DNA from: a virus
DNA: 55,810 nucleotides
Virus record (IMG/VR): IMGVR_UViG_3300023174_000201
Span: 1 to 55,810 of that record
Direction: 5' to 3' (one strand)
Position 1 is the stretch's first letter. Each line of letters begins with the position of its first letter. The translations under genes and the position numbers were made by a program. This document shows, piece by piece, positions 1-8,060 of the stretch. Under the pieces are notes generated by a model. That model ran no database searches. It saw nothing but the letters and a program-made list of their open reading frames with translations, and had not been told where the DNA came from.

Positions 1-2
1 AT

Positions 3-149
3 AGGGATCATGATGCTGTCGATGATCCTTATTTAGTTCGTAAAGTAATGGATGCCCTTCGGGGCGATGATCTGGAGCCAATTGCCCCAGATGATTTGAA
101 TTTTAATCAGCTACACTATGGGCAACCATTGCCCATGGAAGGAAAGTAA
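3..149 (+). CDS. C-terminal end of an unidentified head-region protein (5' truncated)
   Basis: An open frame enters from the left edge and gives the last 48 residues of a protein, ending PLPMEGK before TAA. The stop overlaps the ATG of the MazG-like gene (TAATG), so the two are translationally coupled. The tail is acidic (several Asp/Glu) with no domain I can name. Lying just upstream of the head genes, it could be the end of a portal or other head-vertex protein, but that is inferred from position only. Confidence 0.7.
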   Translation, partial: RDHDAVDDPYLVRKVMDALRGDDLEPIAPDDLNFNQLHYGQPLPMEGK

Positions 150-514
150 TGTCAAAGTTAGGTAAAAAAATTAATGAGTTGTCCGCAGAAGTTTGCGAAA
201 TTTCAGATGAGAAGGGATTTTGGCATATTGAGGATATCAGTCCTTTTGCCATTGTTCCAGTTAAGCTCGCCCTTATTGGTGACGAAGTAAGCGAAGCCCT
301 TAAGGTTCATCGTGAGGAATATGAAGGTGTTGAAGGGCCAAACTTTAATTACATGACTGCACAGCAGGAGCGGGATTTTACAGAGGAGCTTGCGGATATT
401 GTTATTCGTACTCTTGATCTTGCTGGCGGTCTTGGCCTTGATATTGGTAATTCAATTACCGAAAAGATTAAGAAGAATAAGACTCGCCCGCATAGGCACG
501 GTAAGAGGTACTAA
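149..514 (+). CDS. MazG-like nucleotide pyrophosphohydrolase
   Basis: A 121-aa all-alpha protein of the MazG/dUTPase-like superfamily, which hydrolyses (d)NTPs to (d)NMP and PPi using Mg2+ held by acidic residues. The signature is visible: ExxE at E46-E49 within LIGDEVSEALK and ExxD at E80-D83 within FTEELADIVIR, followed by a helix (LAGGLGLDIG) and a basic tail (KIKKNKTRPHRHGKRY). Family members often end in a similar Lys/Arg/His stretch. In phages such enzymes clean the nucleotide pool or lower (p)ppGpp-type alarmones; the substrate here is unknown. The stop shares a base with the next start (TAATG), so it is in the head operon although it is not a virion protein by family. Confidence 0.88.
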   Translation: MSKLGKKINELSAEVCEISDEKGFWHIEDISPFAIVPVKLALIGDEVSEALKVHREEYEGVEGPNFNYMTAQQERDFTEELADIVIRTLDLAGGLGLDIGNSITEKIKKNKTRPHRHGKRY

Positions 515-2862
515 TGTGGGAAGACATCAAATTTATTGATGTTACTTCCGCCTTTGTTGGGATTACTACGCCCCTGCCTGAGATCCTGAATCAAATTCAG
601 GATCTTGGGTGGGAGGTAGATCATACTTCTGACTATAAAAAAGATGGCTATAAGGTCAAAGCCACTAGCGTTCATGGTGAAAAGCTAGAAGCTACTGGCA
701 ATACTCAGGAAACAGCCGCTGGTAATCTTTTGCATATGATTCAGCGCCTTCATAGTTTTCGTATGCCTATGAACGCAAGAGCAGCAGCTTGGCACGATTC
801 ATATATTGATCTTCAAGAAGCCATTGCGCATGAATACGCTGACGCTAAAATGTATGACAAGAAGGCAGCTTCTGCTTGGACTGAACTTGCAGAGGATTGT
901 CGTCGTCGTGTAGAGATCATTCAGGGCGAGATTGAGATTGAAATTACTGATGATCCGCTTCCTTATAAAACTTTCTCAGAGATGGCCGAAGATATTACTC
1001 AAAAGGGTCATTTCACTGTTTCAAGAGCCAATGCCTCTCATCCCCTTTGGAGCATTAACCAAGTTATAGATTTTCGTATTGCTCATGACATTCTAGGTCA
1101 CGGTGCCTCTGGCGGCGATTGGTCTTGGTTTGGTATCAACAGGGCATTTCAAGCACACGCCCCACTACTGACTTATACTGCTCAAAAGGCATTATTTACT
1201 GAAGTCATTGGTCAAGGTGCATTTAATTCTTATTATGGATCGCAGTCTCAGCAGAAGATTGCATTTCTAAAGATATTTGACAACCCTGAAGCGCCTGAGC
1301 CTTATCATCATCCCGTTCATCCTTCGCAAACTATTGTTCCCGGCCCTATGGCCAAGATTCCTAATGATGTCAACTTTGATAAAAGTTCATCATTTGATGA
1401 TTTACTTGATCCAAATGATAGTTATGAAACGGGCGTTGTTCCAGCAGATAACAATGCTTACAATTGGCATAGGATTCGTAATGCCGATGGTGAAATGGTT
1501 GATCCACTTAATAGTCGCGGCCTTACCAATATGACCCGTGGAATTAAATCTAATTGGCATGAACTAGATGATGCAAGCCGCGAGCAAGCGGTTAGTAACG
1601 CTTTCTCTAATGCGTTTTTAAAACCTTATAAGCACGAACGCGGCCACGCCCAGCATTACCAAGCACTTCATCACCTTCCCGGTTCAGTCGATGATCCTGC
1701 TCGTATTTGGAATGCTCTTACTCACGCCCGCGATACACATAATAATGCTCGCGGTTACTTGCAGGCAAATAAAGAACTTGATCCTTATATGATGCCATTT
1801 AAACGCCATATTCAAAATATTGGCGGGGGATTAAGGCATGATCAAATTAGTGATTTAGCAGATCATCATCTTTTGAATATGAAGGCAGAAGAAGAGCGCG
1901 AGGCAAAGAAGAAACTTGGCGAAGATGCCACTTCAGATGATATTCATCGTGAGGCAACTAAGCGACTTATCAAGAGGCTCAAGCGCATGACCAATGCCAA
2001 AGTTAATCAGGACTATGACTTTGGTAATGAAAAGATGTTTTTTGAATCTAAGCATCCTGATTCAGCTATCTATTCTCCGCCCCTTGCCCATCAGGTAAAA
2101 CCAATCGCTGACATTGGCAAGAACATTAAGAATATTGTTCAAATTGCACTTGAAGATATTGATCAGGGTGGCAAGGGTCATCACTTTAGGTCTTCATTCA
2201 TGAAGCAGTTTTTTACTGATGATATGGAGCCACATCAGGTTGATGAAGCTTGGTTTTTCCTTGCGCCCCATACAAGTCAACTTGGGTCAATTAACCCAGA
2301 CATTTTAAAGGCCCTTGGGCATAAAAAAGATGATATGGGAATAAGGGATTACTTTAAGGCCGAACGTCAATTACAGGGCGCTAGAGATGCCTCTGGATAC
2401 GGACACCTTCCTCTTGGTCAATTTTCTAGAGGGTTAAAAAATCTTATGAGGCATGCGCCCGGTCATCATCCTTCAAAAGATCACATGCACGTTCTTCTTC
2501 CTGTTCCTCATGACGGCATTGATTGGGATAATCGATCAAAAAAATCAGAAAAGCCAATTATTCCAAGCTGGTTTAATGATACTAAAGATATTCGCAAGCA
2601 AATTGGCAAACAATGGGATAGACTTGAAGGCGTATCTAATCCTAAGGATGCCATTCCTTTTAGAAAGAAGGCTGATGCTGGGTTCTCTAGCATGCTAATG
2701 CCTTTCTATCATCATCCTGATACCAAGGATAAGGTTATTGGCCGCCCCGGTCAAAGGCATATGCAGCACCTTATTGAATCCTTGGCGCTTGGAGACGGTC
2801 CGCTTAGCACACCAGAAATTTGGGCATTGAATCCAGAAATAGGAAGGGAGGCGGTTAATTAA
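514..2862 (+). CDS. Large head-region protein with HDxxGH ... TExxGQ motif
   Basis: A 782-aa protein, hydrophilic, His-rich and without signal peptide. The most distinctive segment is residues 186-245: HDILGH (H191, H196) followed 34 residues later by TEVIGQ (E230). From memory, comparable HDxxGH/TExxGQ segments recur in large phage virion-associated proteins of unknown role. The H-x4-H...E spacing also resembles the 2-His-1-Glu iron site of aromatic amino-acid hydroxylases, so a metal site is plausible but unproven. Further His clusters occur near residues 370-390 (HERGHAQHYQALHH). The N-terminal 100 residues look like a small alpha/beta domain. The start overlaps the MazG stop, and a good GGAAGGGAGG ribosome site near its 3' end serves the next ORF. 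Function not recognised; minor head or injected protein is possible. Confidence 0.82.
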   Translation: MWEDIKFIDVTSAFVGITTPLPEILNQIQDLGWEVDHTSDYKKDGYKVKATSVHGEKLEATGNTQETAAGNLLHMIQRLHSFRMPMNARAAAWHDSYIDLQEAIAHEYADAKMYDKKAASAWTELAEDCRRRVEIIQGEIEIEITDDPLPYKTFSEMAEDITQKGHFTVSRANASHPLWSINQVIDFRIAHDILGHGASGGDWSWFGINRAFQAHAPLLTYTAQKALFTEVIGQGAFNSYYGSQSQQKIAFLKIFDNPEAPEPYHHPVHPSQTIVPGPMAKIPNDVNFDKSSSFDDLLDPNDSYETGVVPADNNAYNWHRIRNADGEMVDPLNSRGLTNMTRGIKSNWHELDDASREQAVSNAFSNAFLKPYKHERGHAQHYQALHHLPGSVDDPARIWNALTHARDTHNNARGYLQANKELDPYMMPFKRHIQNIGGGLRHDQISDLADHHLLNMKAEEEREAKKKLGEDATSDDIHREATKRLIKRLKRMTNAKVNQDYDFGNEKMFFESKHPDSAIYSPPLAHQVKPIADIGKNIKNIVQIALEDIDQGGKGHHFRSSFMKQFFTDDMEPHQVDEAWFFLAPHTSQLGSINPDILKALGHKKDDMGIRDYFKAERQLQGARDASGYGHLPLGQFSRGLKNLMRHAPGHHPSKDHMHVLLPVPHDGIDWDNRSKKSEKPIIPSWFNDTKDIRKQIGKQWDRLEGVSNPKDAIPFRKKADAGFSSMLMPFYHHPDTKDKVIGRPGQRHMQHLIESLALGDGPLSTPEIWALNPEIGREAVN

Positions 2863-2927
2863 TGAATTTTAATATTGATTTTGACATTAAAGATATTATT
2901 ATTGAGCCTGAAGATGTCGGGCTGTAG
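2862..2927 (+). CDS. 21-codon small ORF coupled to the 782-aa gene
   Basis: ATG at 2862 overlaps the preceding TAA (TAATG) and follows a strong purine-rich ribosome site (GGAAGGGAGG, 2842-2851). It encodes MNFNIDFDIKDIIIEPEDVG-L and stops at TAG 2925-2927. The peptide is acidic, with alternating hydrophobic residues compatible with one beta hairpin. The well-placed Shine-Dalgarno and coupled start are the only support, so it may be a real micro-protein or a translational spacer that closes the operon. Confidence 0.4.
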   Translation: MNFNIDFDIKDIIIEPEDVGL

Positions 2928-2958
2928 TTTATAGCTTTAACGAACTGTAATTTGTAGC

Positions 2959-3621
2959 ATGACTTTAATACCAGATAAACATACTTTTACTATTTGGCAA
3001 GGCGCTACATTTTTTGAAGTTTTGACATTATATTCAACTAATGATCAAACTCAGCCTAGGGATTTTTATACTAGTACGCTCGTTACTGGTTTAACAGTAA
3101 CCACAAATGGAACCACATCTGCAACATTGAGTGGAACGACAGGGCTTACCGCTAATACAAAGTATTACATTTCTTCGCCAAGTATACCGGCGGCTAATAG
3201 CGTGTATTTTACTACTGGTAGTAGCTTAACCACTGGTATCACTTTGTCTACTACTTGCGTTGCTGGTTCCGGTACGGCAGTTATTACAAAACGCACAATT
3301 AATTATGGCGCTGAAATGATTATTCGTGATAAACCTCAAGGAACATCCCTTCTCACTTTGTCAACCAATAGCTCGGGATCAACTGTTAATGGCATTCATT
3401 CGACTTCAACAGGGTGCAGTATTAAATTATCTGATGATCCTAATACTTTGGGTCAAATACAATTAATTATTGCTGATACCGCTACTGCCATTTTGGGCAC
3501 CTCTAGCACTTGGAAAACCGGCGTTTACGATTTAACTCTTACTCAAATTTTAAATCCCCTTACTGGTGGTGTAACTACTGACGCATTACTTTATGGGGGA
3601 ATTAAGGTTGCTGGCGTATGA
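2959..3621 (+). CDS. Virion/fibre-associated protein with inserted beta module
   Basis: A 220-aa protein. The outer parts (residues 1-40 and about 113-220) form one small beta domain: FTIWQGATFFEVLTLY, then MIIRDKPQGTSLLTLST and YDLTLTQ, a pattern common in short phage structural proteins. Residues 41-112 (3079-3294) are a separate Thr/Ser-rich module with TTGLTANTKYYISSPSIP that also occurs in the tail sheath, the baseplate-J protein and the LamG fibre. It therefore looks like an insertion. There is no Shine-Dalgarno; TGTAAT lies 7 nt upstream of the ATG. It overlaps the next gene by 4 nt (ATGA). Role in the particle unknown. Confidence 0.8.
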   Translation: MTLIPDKHTFTIWQGATFFEVLTLYSTNDQTQPRDFYTSTLVTGLTVTTNGTTSATLSGTTGLTANTKYYISSPSIPAANSVYFTTGSSLTTGITLSTTCVAGSGTAVITKRTINYGAEMIIRDKPQGTSLLTLSTNSSGSTVNGIHSTSTGCSIKLSDDPNTLGQIQLIIADTATAILGTSSTWKTGVYDLTLTQILNPLTGGVTTDALLYGGIKVAGV

Positions 3622-4163
3622 ATATAGCAATCGAGGGTACTCAAAAAGTACTTTTAGTAGAAAACTTAGAAAGTATTGATTTATTAACTGAATCTAATCC
3701 GATTCAATTATCTCTTTCTGGAGTGGCAGTAGCCGGACCACAAGGTTTATCAGGGGTAATTTCTGTTACCTCTCCAATTGTTAATTCTGGGTCATTAACA
3801 AATGCCATCATTGGAATTAACCAATCATTAATTGCAATTGATCCGTCTCAAGTAACGGGTGTCGCCGTAGTCAAATCGGCAATATCATTTCCTTATATTG
3901 CTAAATTTACCAATTTTGATATGACCAGTGATTATGTTAATTACTACACGATTGATTGCACAGCGGCCATCACAGTTACTTTGCCTGATGCATCTGTAGT
4001 TGGAACGGGCAGAGTTTATAAAATTAAAAGCTCTGTCTCCGGCACCGTTACTGTCAATGCTGCAAGCGGCCAATTGATTGACGGCACTTCAAGTAAAACC
4101 ATCACCACGCAATATTCATTTTTGACTGTGCAATCTACCGGTACCAAATGGATAACAATTTAA
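3618..4163 (+). CDS. Fibre-like virion protein with C-terminal beta domain
   Basis: 181 aa, start overlapping the previous stop (ATGA). The middle carries INQSLIAIDPSQVTG, which is repeated almost exactly in the next gene. The C-terminal 80 residues (VTLPDASVVGTGRVYKIK ... IDGTSS ... FLTVQSTGTKWITI) form a beta domain with a paralogue at the end of the 39551-41338 fibre protein (VTLPSATSAGAGRIYNIK ... TLQSTGSAWIIL). Such domains terminate many phage and bacterial fibre proteins. A role as fibre tip or fibre connector is inferred from composition and neighbours. No enzyme motif seen. Confidence 0.78.
   Translation: MNIAIEGTQKVLLVENLESIDLLTESNPIQLSLSGVAVAGPQGLSGVISVTSPIVNSGSLTNAIIGINQSLIAIDPSQVTGVAVVKSAISFPYIAKFTNFDMTSDYVNYYTIDCTAAITVTLPDASVVGTGRVYKIKSSVSGTVTVNAASGQLIDGTSSKTITTQYSFLTVQSTGTKWITI
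3816..3853 (+). repeat. 38-nt exact direct repeat, copy 1 (copy 2 at 4536-4573)
   Basis: The DNA encoding INQSLIAIDPSQV is identical over 38 nt in the 3618-4163 and 4170-5495 genes (second copy 4536-4573). The flanking codons differ. Identity at synonymous sites points to recent duplication or recombination between adjacent fibre genes rather than protein-level convergence. Confidence 0.85.
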
Positions 4164-4169
4164 TATAAA

Positions 4170-5495
4170 ATGCCTAATAAAGTCAAATTAGAAAATCCCA
4201 TTACCCCAGTTAGTCTTACACTAGCACAAGACGCTAATCTTTTTTACCTTAATTTAAAAACTTTTATTTGGAGAAATACTTGGGCGGCCACTCCAACAAC
4301 ATATGGGGTCTATGATGTTGTTTATTACAATGGTAGTTCATATGTAAATAAAACAGGCACAAATACTTCTACTAACCCTGCATCTGATACAACCAATTGG
4401 GATTTAATGGTTCAAAAGGGCGACACTGGTGCTACCGGAGCTACTGGAGCCGCAGGTGTAATTCAAAGCATTTCTCCAACTAGCGGTTCGCCTATTACAG
4501 TTGTAGGTGGAACTACTGCAAATCCAACTATTGGCATTAACCAATCATTAATTGCAATTGATCCGTCTCAAGTTACTGGTACTGCGGTTATTACAACTGA
4601 TTCTCGTTTATCTGATTCTAGAGTACCAAAAGACGCCGCCGGTGGAGATCTTACTAGCAATTATCCTAATCCCAGCCTTGTCGCTGTTGGCACTTCCGGA
4701 ACCTATACTAAAGTAACTACTGACACTAAAGGCAGAGTAACGTCTGGAACCACATTAGCGTCGTCAGACCTTCCAAGCGTCACTCGTTCCGATACTGGAT
4801 CTGTAGCAGCAACTAATTTTGTTAAATCTGTTACTAGCGATACTTATGGTCGCTTGACGGGTATAACTTTGTCCACTGTTCCCGGTATTACCATTGGTAG
4901 CACCGGAGTATTATTAGGAGATACGGTAACCACAATTTCCGGCCTTACTTCTGTAACATCAACTGGTTTTACTGGTGCGTTAACTGGCAATGCCAGCACT
5001 GCAACTAACTTAGCATCAGGTACGACAACCCTTGCCTCTAATGTTGTAAACTCATCTCTTACTAGCGTTGGAACCCTTGCCAATCTTACTGTAACAAATG
5101 CAATTTCTGGAAGTGTTACAGGCAACGCAGGCACTGTTACTAATGGCGCTTATATTAATGCTGCTAATACTTTTACTGCTGGGCCTCAAACAATTAATAT
5201 TGATGCAATTGGCAATAAGGGAATCGTTATTAAAGCCGCTTCTGGTCAAACAGCAAACTTATTAGAAGTTCAACCTGATGGTAGCACCACTCCGATTGCC
5301 AAGGTTGATGCTTCTGGAAATTTTACAGCAAATACAATTGCTGTAACCAATCAAGCAACAACTCGCACTAATCTTAGTCTTGGTAATGTTGATAATACCT
5401 CCGATGTTAATAAACCTATTTCAAATGCTACTCAAACGGAGCTTAATAAGAAAGCGGACTTTAATATTGCTGTTGCACTATCGGTGGCCCTATGA
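4170..5495 (+). CDS. Collagen-repeat tail-fibre-like protein
   Basis: 441 aa. The N-terminus has a WAATPTTYGVYDVVYYNGSSY motif of the carbohydrate-binding type seen at fibre bases. It is followed by a short collagen-like run (GDTGATGATGAAG, about residues 88-100) and the INQSLIAIDPSQVTG repeat. Next come a fibre segment SRLSDSRVPKDAAGGDLTSNYP with GTYTKVTTDTKGRV, then low-complexity Thr/Ser/Gly beta repeats and a C-terminus ending in a short helical segment. This architecture is typical of trimeric phage fibres. There is no Shine-Dalgarno before ATG 4170; the upstream sequence is TTTAATATAAA. It overlaps the next ORF by 4 nt. Its receptor cannot be read from sequence. Confidence 0.82.
   Translation: MPNKVKLENPITPVSLTLAQDANLFYLNLKTFIWRNTWAATPTTYGVYDVVYYNGSSYVNKTGTNTSTNPASDTTNWDLMVQKGDTGATGATGAAGVIQSISPTSGSPITVVGGTTANPTIGINQSLIAIDPSQVTGTAVITTDSRLSDSRVPKDAAGGDLTSNYPNPSLVAVGTSGTYTKVTTDTKGRVTSGTTLASSDLPSVTRSDTGSVAATNFVKSVTSDTYGRLTGITLSTVPGITIGSTGVLLGDTVTTISGLTSVTSTGFTGALTGNASTATNLASGTTTLASNVVNSSLTSVGTLANLTVTNAISGSVTGNAGTVTNGAYINAANTFTAGPQTINIDAIGNKGIVIKAASGQTANLLEVQPDGSTTPIAKVDASGNFTANTIAVTNQATTRTNLSLGNVDNTSDVNKPISNATQTELNKKADFNIAVALSVAL
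4536..4573 (+). repeat. 38-nt exact direct repeat, copy 2 (copy 1 at 3816-3853)
   Basis: See copy 1. This copy lies inside the collagen-repeat fibre gene, directly before the SRLSDSR fibre segment. Confidence 0.85.
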
Positions 5496-5977
5496 AATTA
5501 CTTATCAATAACTACACTTTTAATGCATCGTCTTCTCCAAAGACGATTACATTTAATGATTATTCACAAATTACATTAAATAATGTTCTTTTGGTGGTTA
5601 ATGTCACTACAAACAATACCATTCTTTACAATTTTGTTGATTCAACCACTAATGCAACTGTTTCGGGAAATGTTTTAAATCTTAATTCTAGTTTTAACAG
5701 TGTTTCTATGAATGGCACTGACAAATTGATTATTTTTTATGAGGATGTTGCCGCTAATGCATACGATAACGCCCTTTATGATATCGCCCAACAATTGACA
5801 ATTTTAACAAGTCTTAGAGAAACTAATGCTGCTTTAAGGGTTAACGCTGCTGGCGGCAGCATAACCACATTAAGCAACCAAACCAGCTTAGGTGGTTATA
5901 CTGCATCAAATTTGGTGCCTGCTCAAACAAATCAGGCAGCAATTCAATCAAATATTAACAATGTAGTCATTACCTAG
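5492..5977 (+). CDS. Small virion protein, unknown
   Basis: 161 aa translated from an ATGA overlap with the fibre gene. The first 85 residues are Asn/Thr/Ser-rich beta sequence (YTFNASSSPKTITFNDYSQ), and the rest is a helical segment (DNALYDIAQQLTILTSLRE) followed by a Gln/Asn-rich tail. The combination of a beta head and an alpha stalk suggests an accessory fibre or fibre-connector protein, inferred from the operon only. No family recognised. Confidence 0.72.
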   Translation: MKLLINNYTFNASSSPKTITFNDYSQITLNNVLLVVNVTTNNTILYNFVDSTTNATVSGNVLNLNSSFNSVSMNGTDKLIIFYEDVAANAYDNALYDIAQQLTILTSLRETNAALRVNAAGGSITTLSNQTSLGGYTASNLVPAQTNQAAIQSNINNVVIT

Positions 5978-5991
5978 ACTATAATAATCAA

Positions 5992-7452
5992 ATGGCAATT
6001 ACTAATAAAAATACAAGACTTTTGCATCGCAAAGAGTGGCAAATGATGACATCGGCCCCCATTTCTTCAGCAAATGGTATTACGGCAATAGCATCTGAAG
6101 ATGGAAACTTTGATTACACCCTTTACCTTACATCTACAACAGGGGCTTGGTTATACAGCCATGACGAAGATTCTTGGGTGCAAGCTCCCAGCCCCGGACT
6201 TTCTGGAACTTTTGGTTCGGGTAATGCGGGTTGTTTTAGTCGTTGGTCTAGCACTTTTACAACAACAAGTACGGGTACAGCAACAACTGCCGTAATTACA
6301 AGTTCTACAGCAAACATTGGTCAACCAGCCGTTGGTCAAATAATTGAATTTCTTTCGGGTACGGGTGTTATTGGAAACCGAGGAACTGTTACTTCTGTTG
6401 TAAACGATCCTGCTGGCAATGTTGTAATTACATTTTCTTTGATTGGTAGTATTAATGGTGGCACTGGAGCGACAGTGCCATCGGGGGCCACTTTTAGATT
6501 GTCTACAGGACGATTTTTCGTTCTATGCGCAGGAACAGTTGCCAGCGGCTCATTCAAATTTTATGATGTTGCCACAAACTCGTGGAATGCTTCGGCAATT
6601 TCAATCACAAACCTTCCTTCAACATGGGGAACCGAAGGAAGAATGACTTCTACATTCAATTACGGCGAAACCTATGGAACAGGAACGGCAACCAGTGCAA
6701 CTGCAACAACCCTTGTAAATACATCTAAAAGTTGGACTACCAACCAATGGTCAAATTATCAAGTAAGGATTACGGGCGGAACCGGATTGGGTCAAATTCG
6801 CTCTATTGCATCTAATACTGCAACCACTTTAACAGTTTCAACTTGGACAACAACGCCGGATGCAACTTCTACTTATGTAATTGAAGGAAATGAAGATTAT
6901 CTTTACCTTATAGGAAACGGTGCCGTAACTTTATATAGGTATTCTATTTCTGCAAACACATGGTCTGTCCCCAGCCCAACGGCGGCAAGAGCAGTGGCTC
7001 CGGGAGCCGGTGAATCTTTAAATTATATTGGAAAAAGTAACTCTTCAGCTTGGGCCGACGAAACTAATATTAAAGATGGAAGGTATTTGTATTCGTTTAG
7101 AGGAGGCGCGACCGCTGGATTAGATCGTTATGATATTGCTTTAAATACTTGGGCGGCTATTACCTATGCACCAGCCAATGAGGGCTTTTCTACTGGTTCC
7201 GGCAATGCCTGCTCTCACAATTTAATTTATTTAAGAAGTTCATCAAACAATAGATATTTCAAATATGACGTTGTAACTAATACATTACTTCCGTTTAGCA
7301 CAAACTTATATTCTGACGGCACGGCTGCAACGGGAAATAGGCTTTGGATTCGAAATTATCAGTCAAGCGTTTCAGATGGTTCTGAAACAATTAAATGGCT
7401 TTATTCTATTCAAAATGGCGGTGCCTCCATGCATAGAATAATGATTTACTAG
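5992..7452 (+). CDS. Kelch-like beta-propeller virion protein
   Basis: 486 aa. Repeated blades of the pattern (F/Y)xYD(V/I)xxNxW are visible: FKFYDVATNSWNAS, LYRYSISANTWSVPSP, LDRYDIALNTWAAIT and YFKYDVVTNTLLPF, consistent with a kelch-type propeller. Two modules interrupt the blades: a Thr-rich segment near residues 80-160 and a module at about 229-300 (SWTTNQWSNYQVRITGGTG, then GQIRSIASNTATTL). The latter type is common in phage tail proteins. Propellers in virions usually bind glycans or other proteins, but no partner is visible. ATG 5992 has no Shine-Dalgarno; a perfect TATAAT lies 6 nt upstream (5980-5985), suggesting a leaderless transcript. Confidence 0.8.
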   Translation: MAITNKNTRLLHRKEWQMMTSAPISSANGITAIASEDGNFDYTLYLTSTTGAWLYSHDEDSWVQAPSPGLSGTFGSGNAGCFSRWSSTFTTTSTGTATTAVITSSTANIGQPAVGQIIEFLSGTGVIGNRGTVTSVVNDPAGNVVITFSLIGSINGGTGATVPSGATFRLSTGRFFVLCAGTVASGSFKFYDVATNSWNASAISITNLPSTWGTEGRMTSTFNYGETYGTGTATSATATTLVNTSKSWTTNQWSNYQVRITGGTGLGQIRSIASNTATTLTVSTWTTTPDATSTYVIEGNEDYLYLIGNGAVTLYRYSISANTWSVPSPTAARAVAPGAGESLNYIGKSNSSAWADETNIKDGRYLYSFRGGATAGLDRYDIALNTWAAITYAPANEGFSTGSGNACSHNLIYLRSSSNNRYFKYDVVTNTLLPFSTNLYSDGTAATGNRLWIRNYQSSVSDGSETIKWLYSIQNGGASMHRIMIY

Positions 7453-7495
7453 CAATAGCTACTAAATAACCCAATACGAAAGAATAACTTATAGA

Positions 7496-8053
7496 ATGGC
7501 ATTCATTGGCGTAAATACAACAGATGGTACAACCATCCCTACAGTATCAGATTGGTCTTCAAGTACTAGTTACGTTAAAGGTGACCTTGCTTATGTAGCG
7601 ACCGGATCTACTAAGGGGGTTTGGCTCGCTACACAAAGTAGTTCAAACATCGCGCCAGCAGCAAATTCTTCAATATGGCAGCCTTATTTTAATAACTGTT
7701 GGGCGACAACTGATAAAACTCTTATTACGCAATACATTCATACTTTTACTCACGATAGGTTCACCGGTTCAATTTTGCACGTTGATGCAACGTCAACTAC
7801 CGCTGGAAATCTTTATGTTCAGCAAAGTGGCGATGGAATAATTTGGGATGTATCGACCACGATTACAACAGCCGCGATTGCCAGCGTTGATCAGACGACG
7901 GGTGCGGGCGCTCCTATTACAACGGCTTATGGCAAGGATTTTTCTGTAGAGGTTTTACAACCTTATCTTCGCCTTAAATTTGTTTATGGAACTAATAAAC
8001 CATCGACTTTTAGATTATTTGGCAGAACATCAGACTCTGGCAATAAGTACTAG
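7496..8053 (+). CDS. Virion protein with carbohydrate-binding-like N-terminus
   Basis: 185 aa. Residues 18-50 (DWSSSTSYVKGDLAYVAT, GVWLATQSS) resemble the W-(S/T)-YxxGD pattern of small chitin- or carbohydrate-binding modules. The remainder (YVQQSGDGIIWDVSTT, LQPYLRLKFVYGT) is a beta sandwich often seen in phage accessory proteins. It ends the block of fibre-like genes that precedes the large head protein. No Shine-Dalgarno is present; the leader reads AATAACTTATAGAATGG. A surface decoration or adhesin role is inferred. Confidence 0.75.
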   Translation: MAFIGVNTTDGTTIPTVSDWSSSTSYVKGDLAYVATGSTKGVWLATQSSSNIAPAANSSIWQPYFNNCWATTDKTLITQYIHTFTHDRFTGSILHVDATSTTAGNLYVQQSGDGIIWDVSTTITTAAIASVDQTTGAGAPITTAYGKDFSVEVLQPYLRLKFVYGTNKPSTFRLFGRTSDSGNKY

Positions 8054-8060
8054 GTGAATC

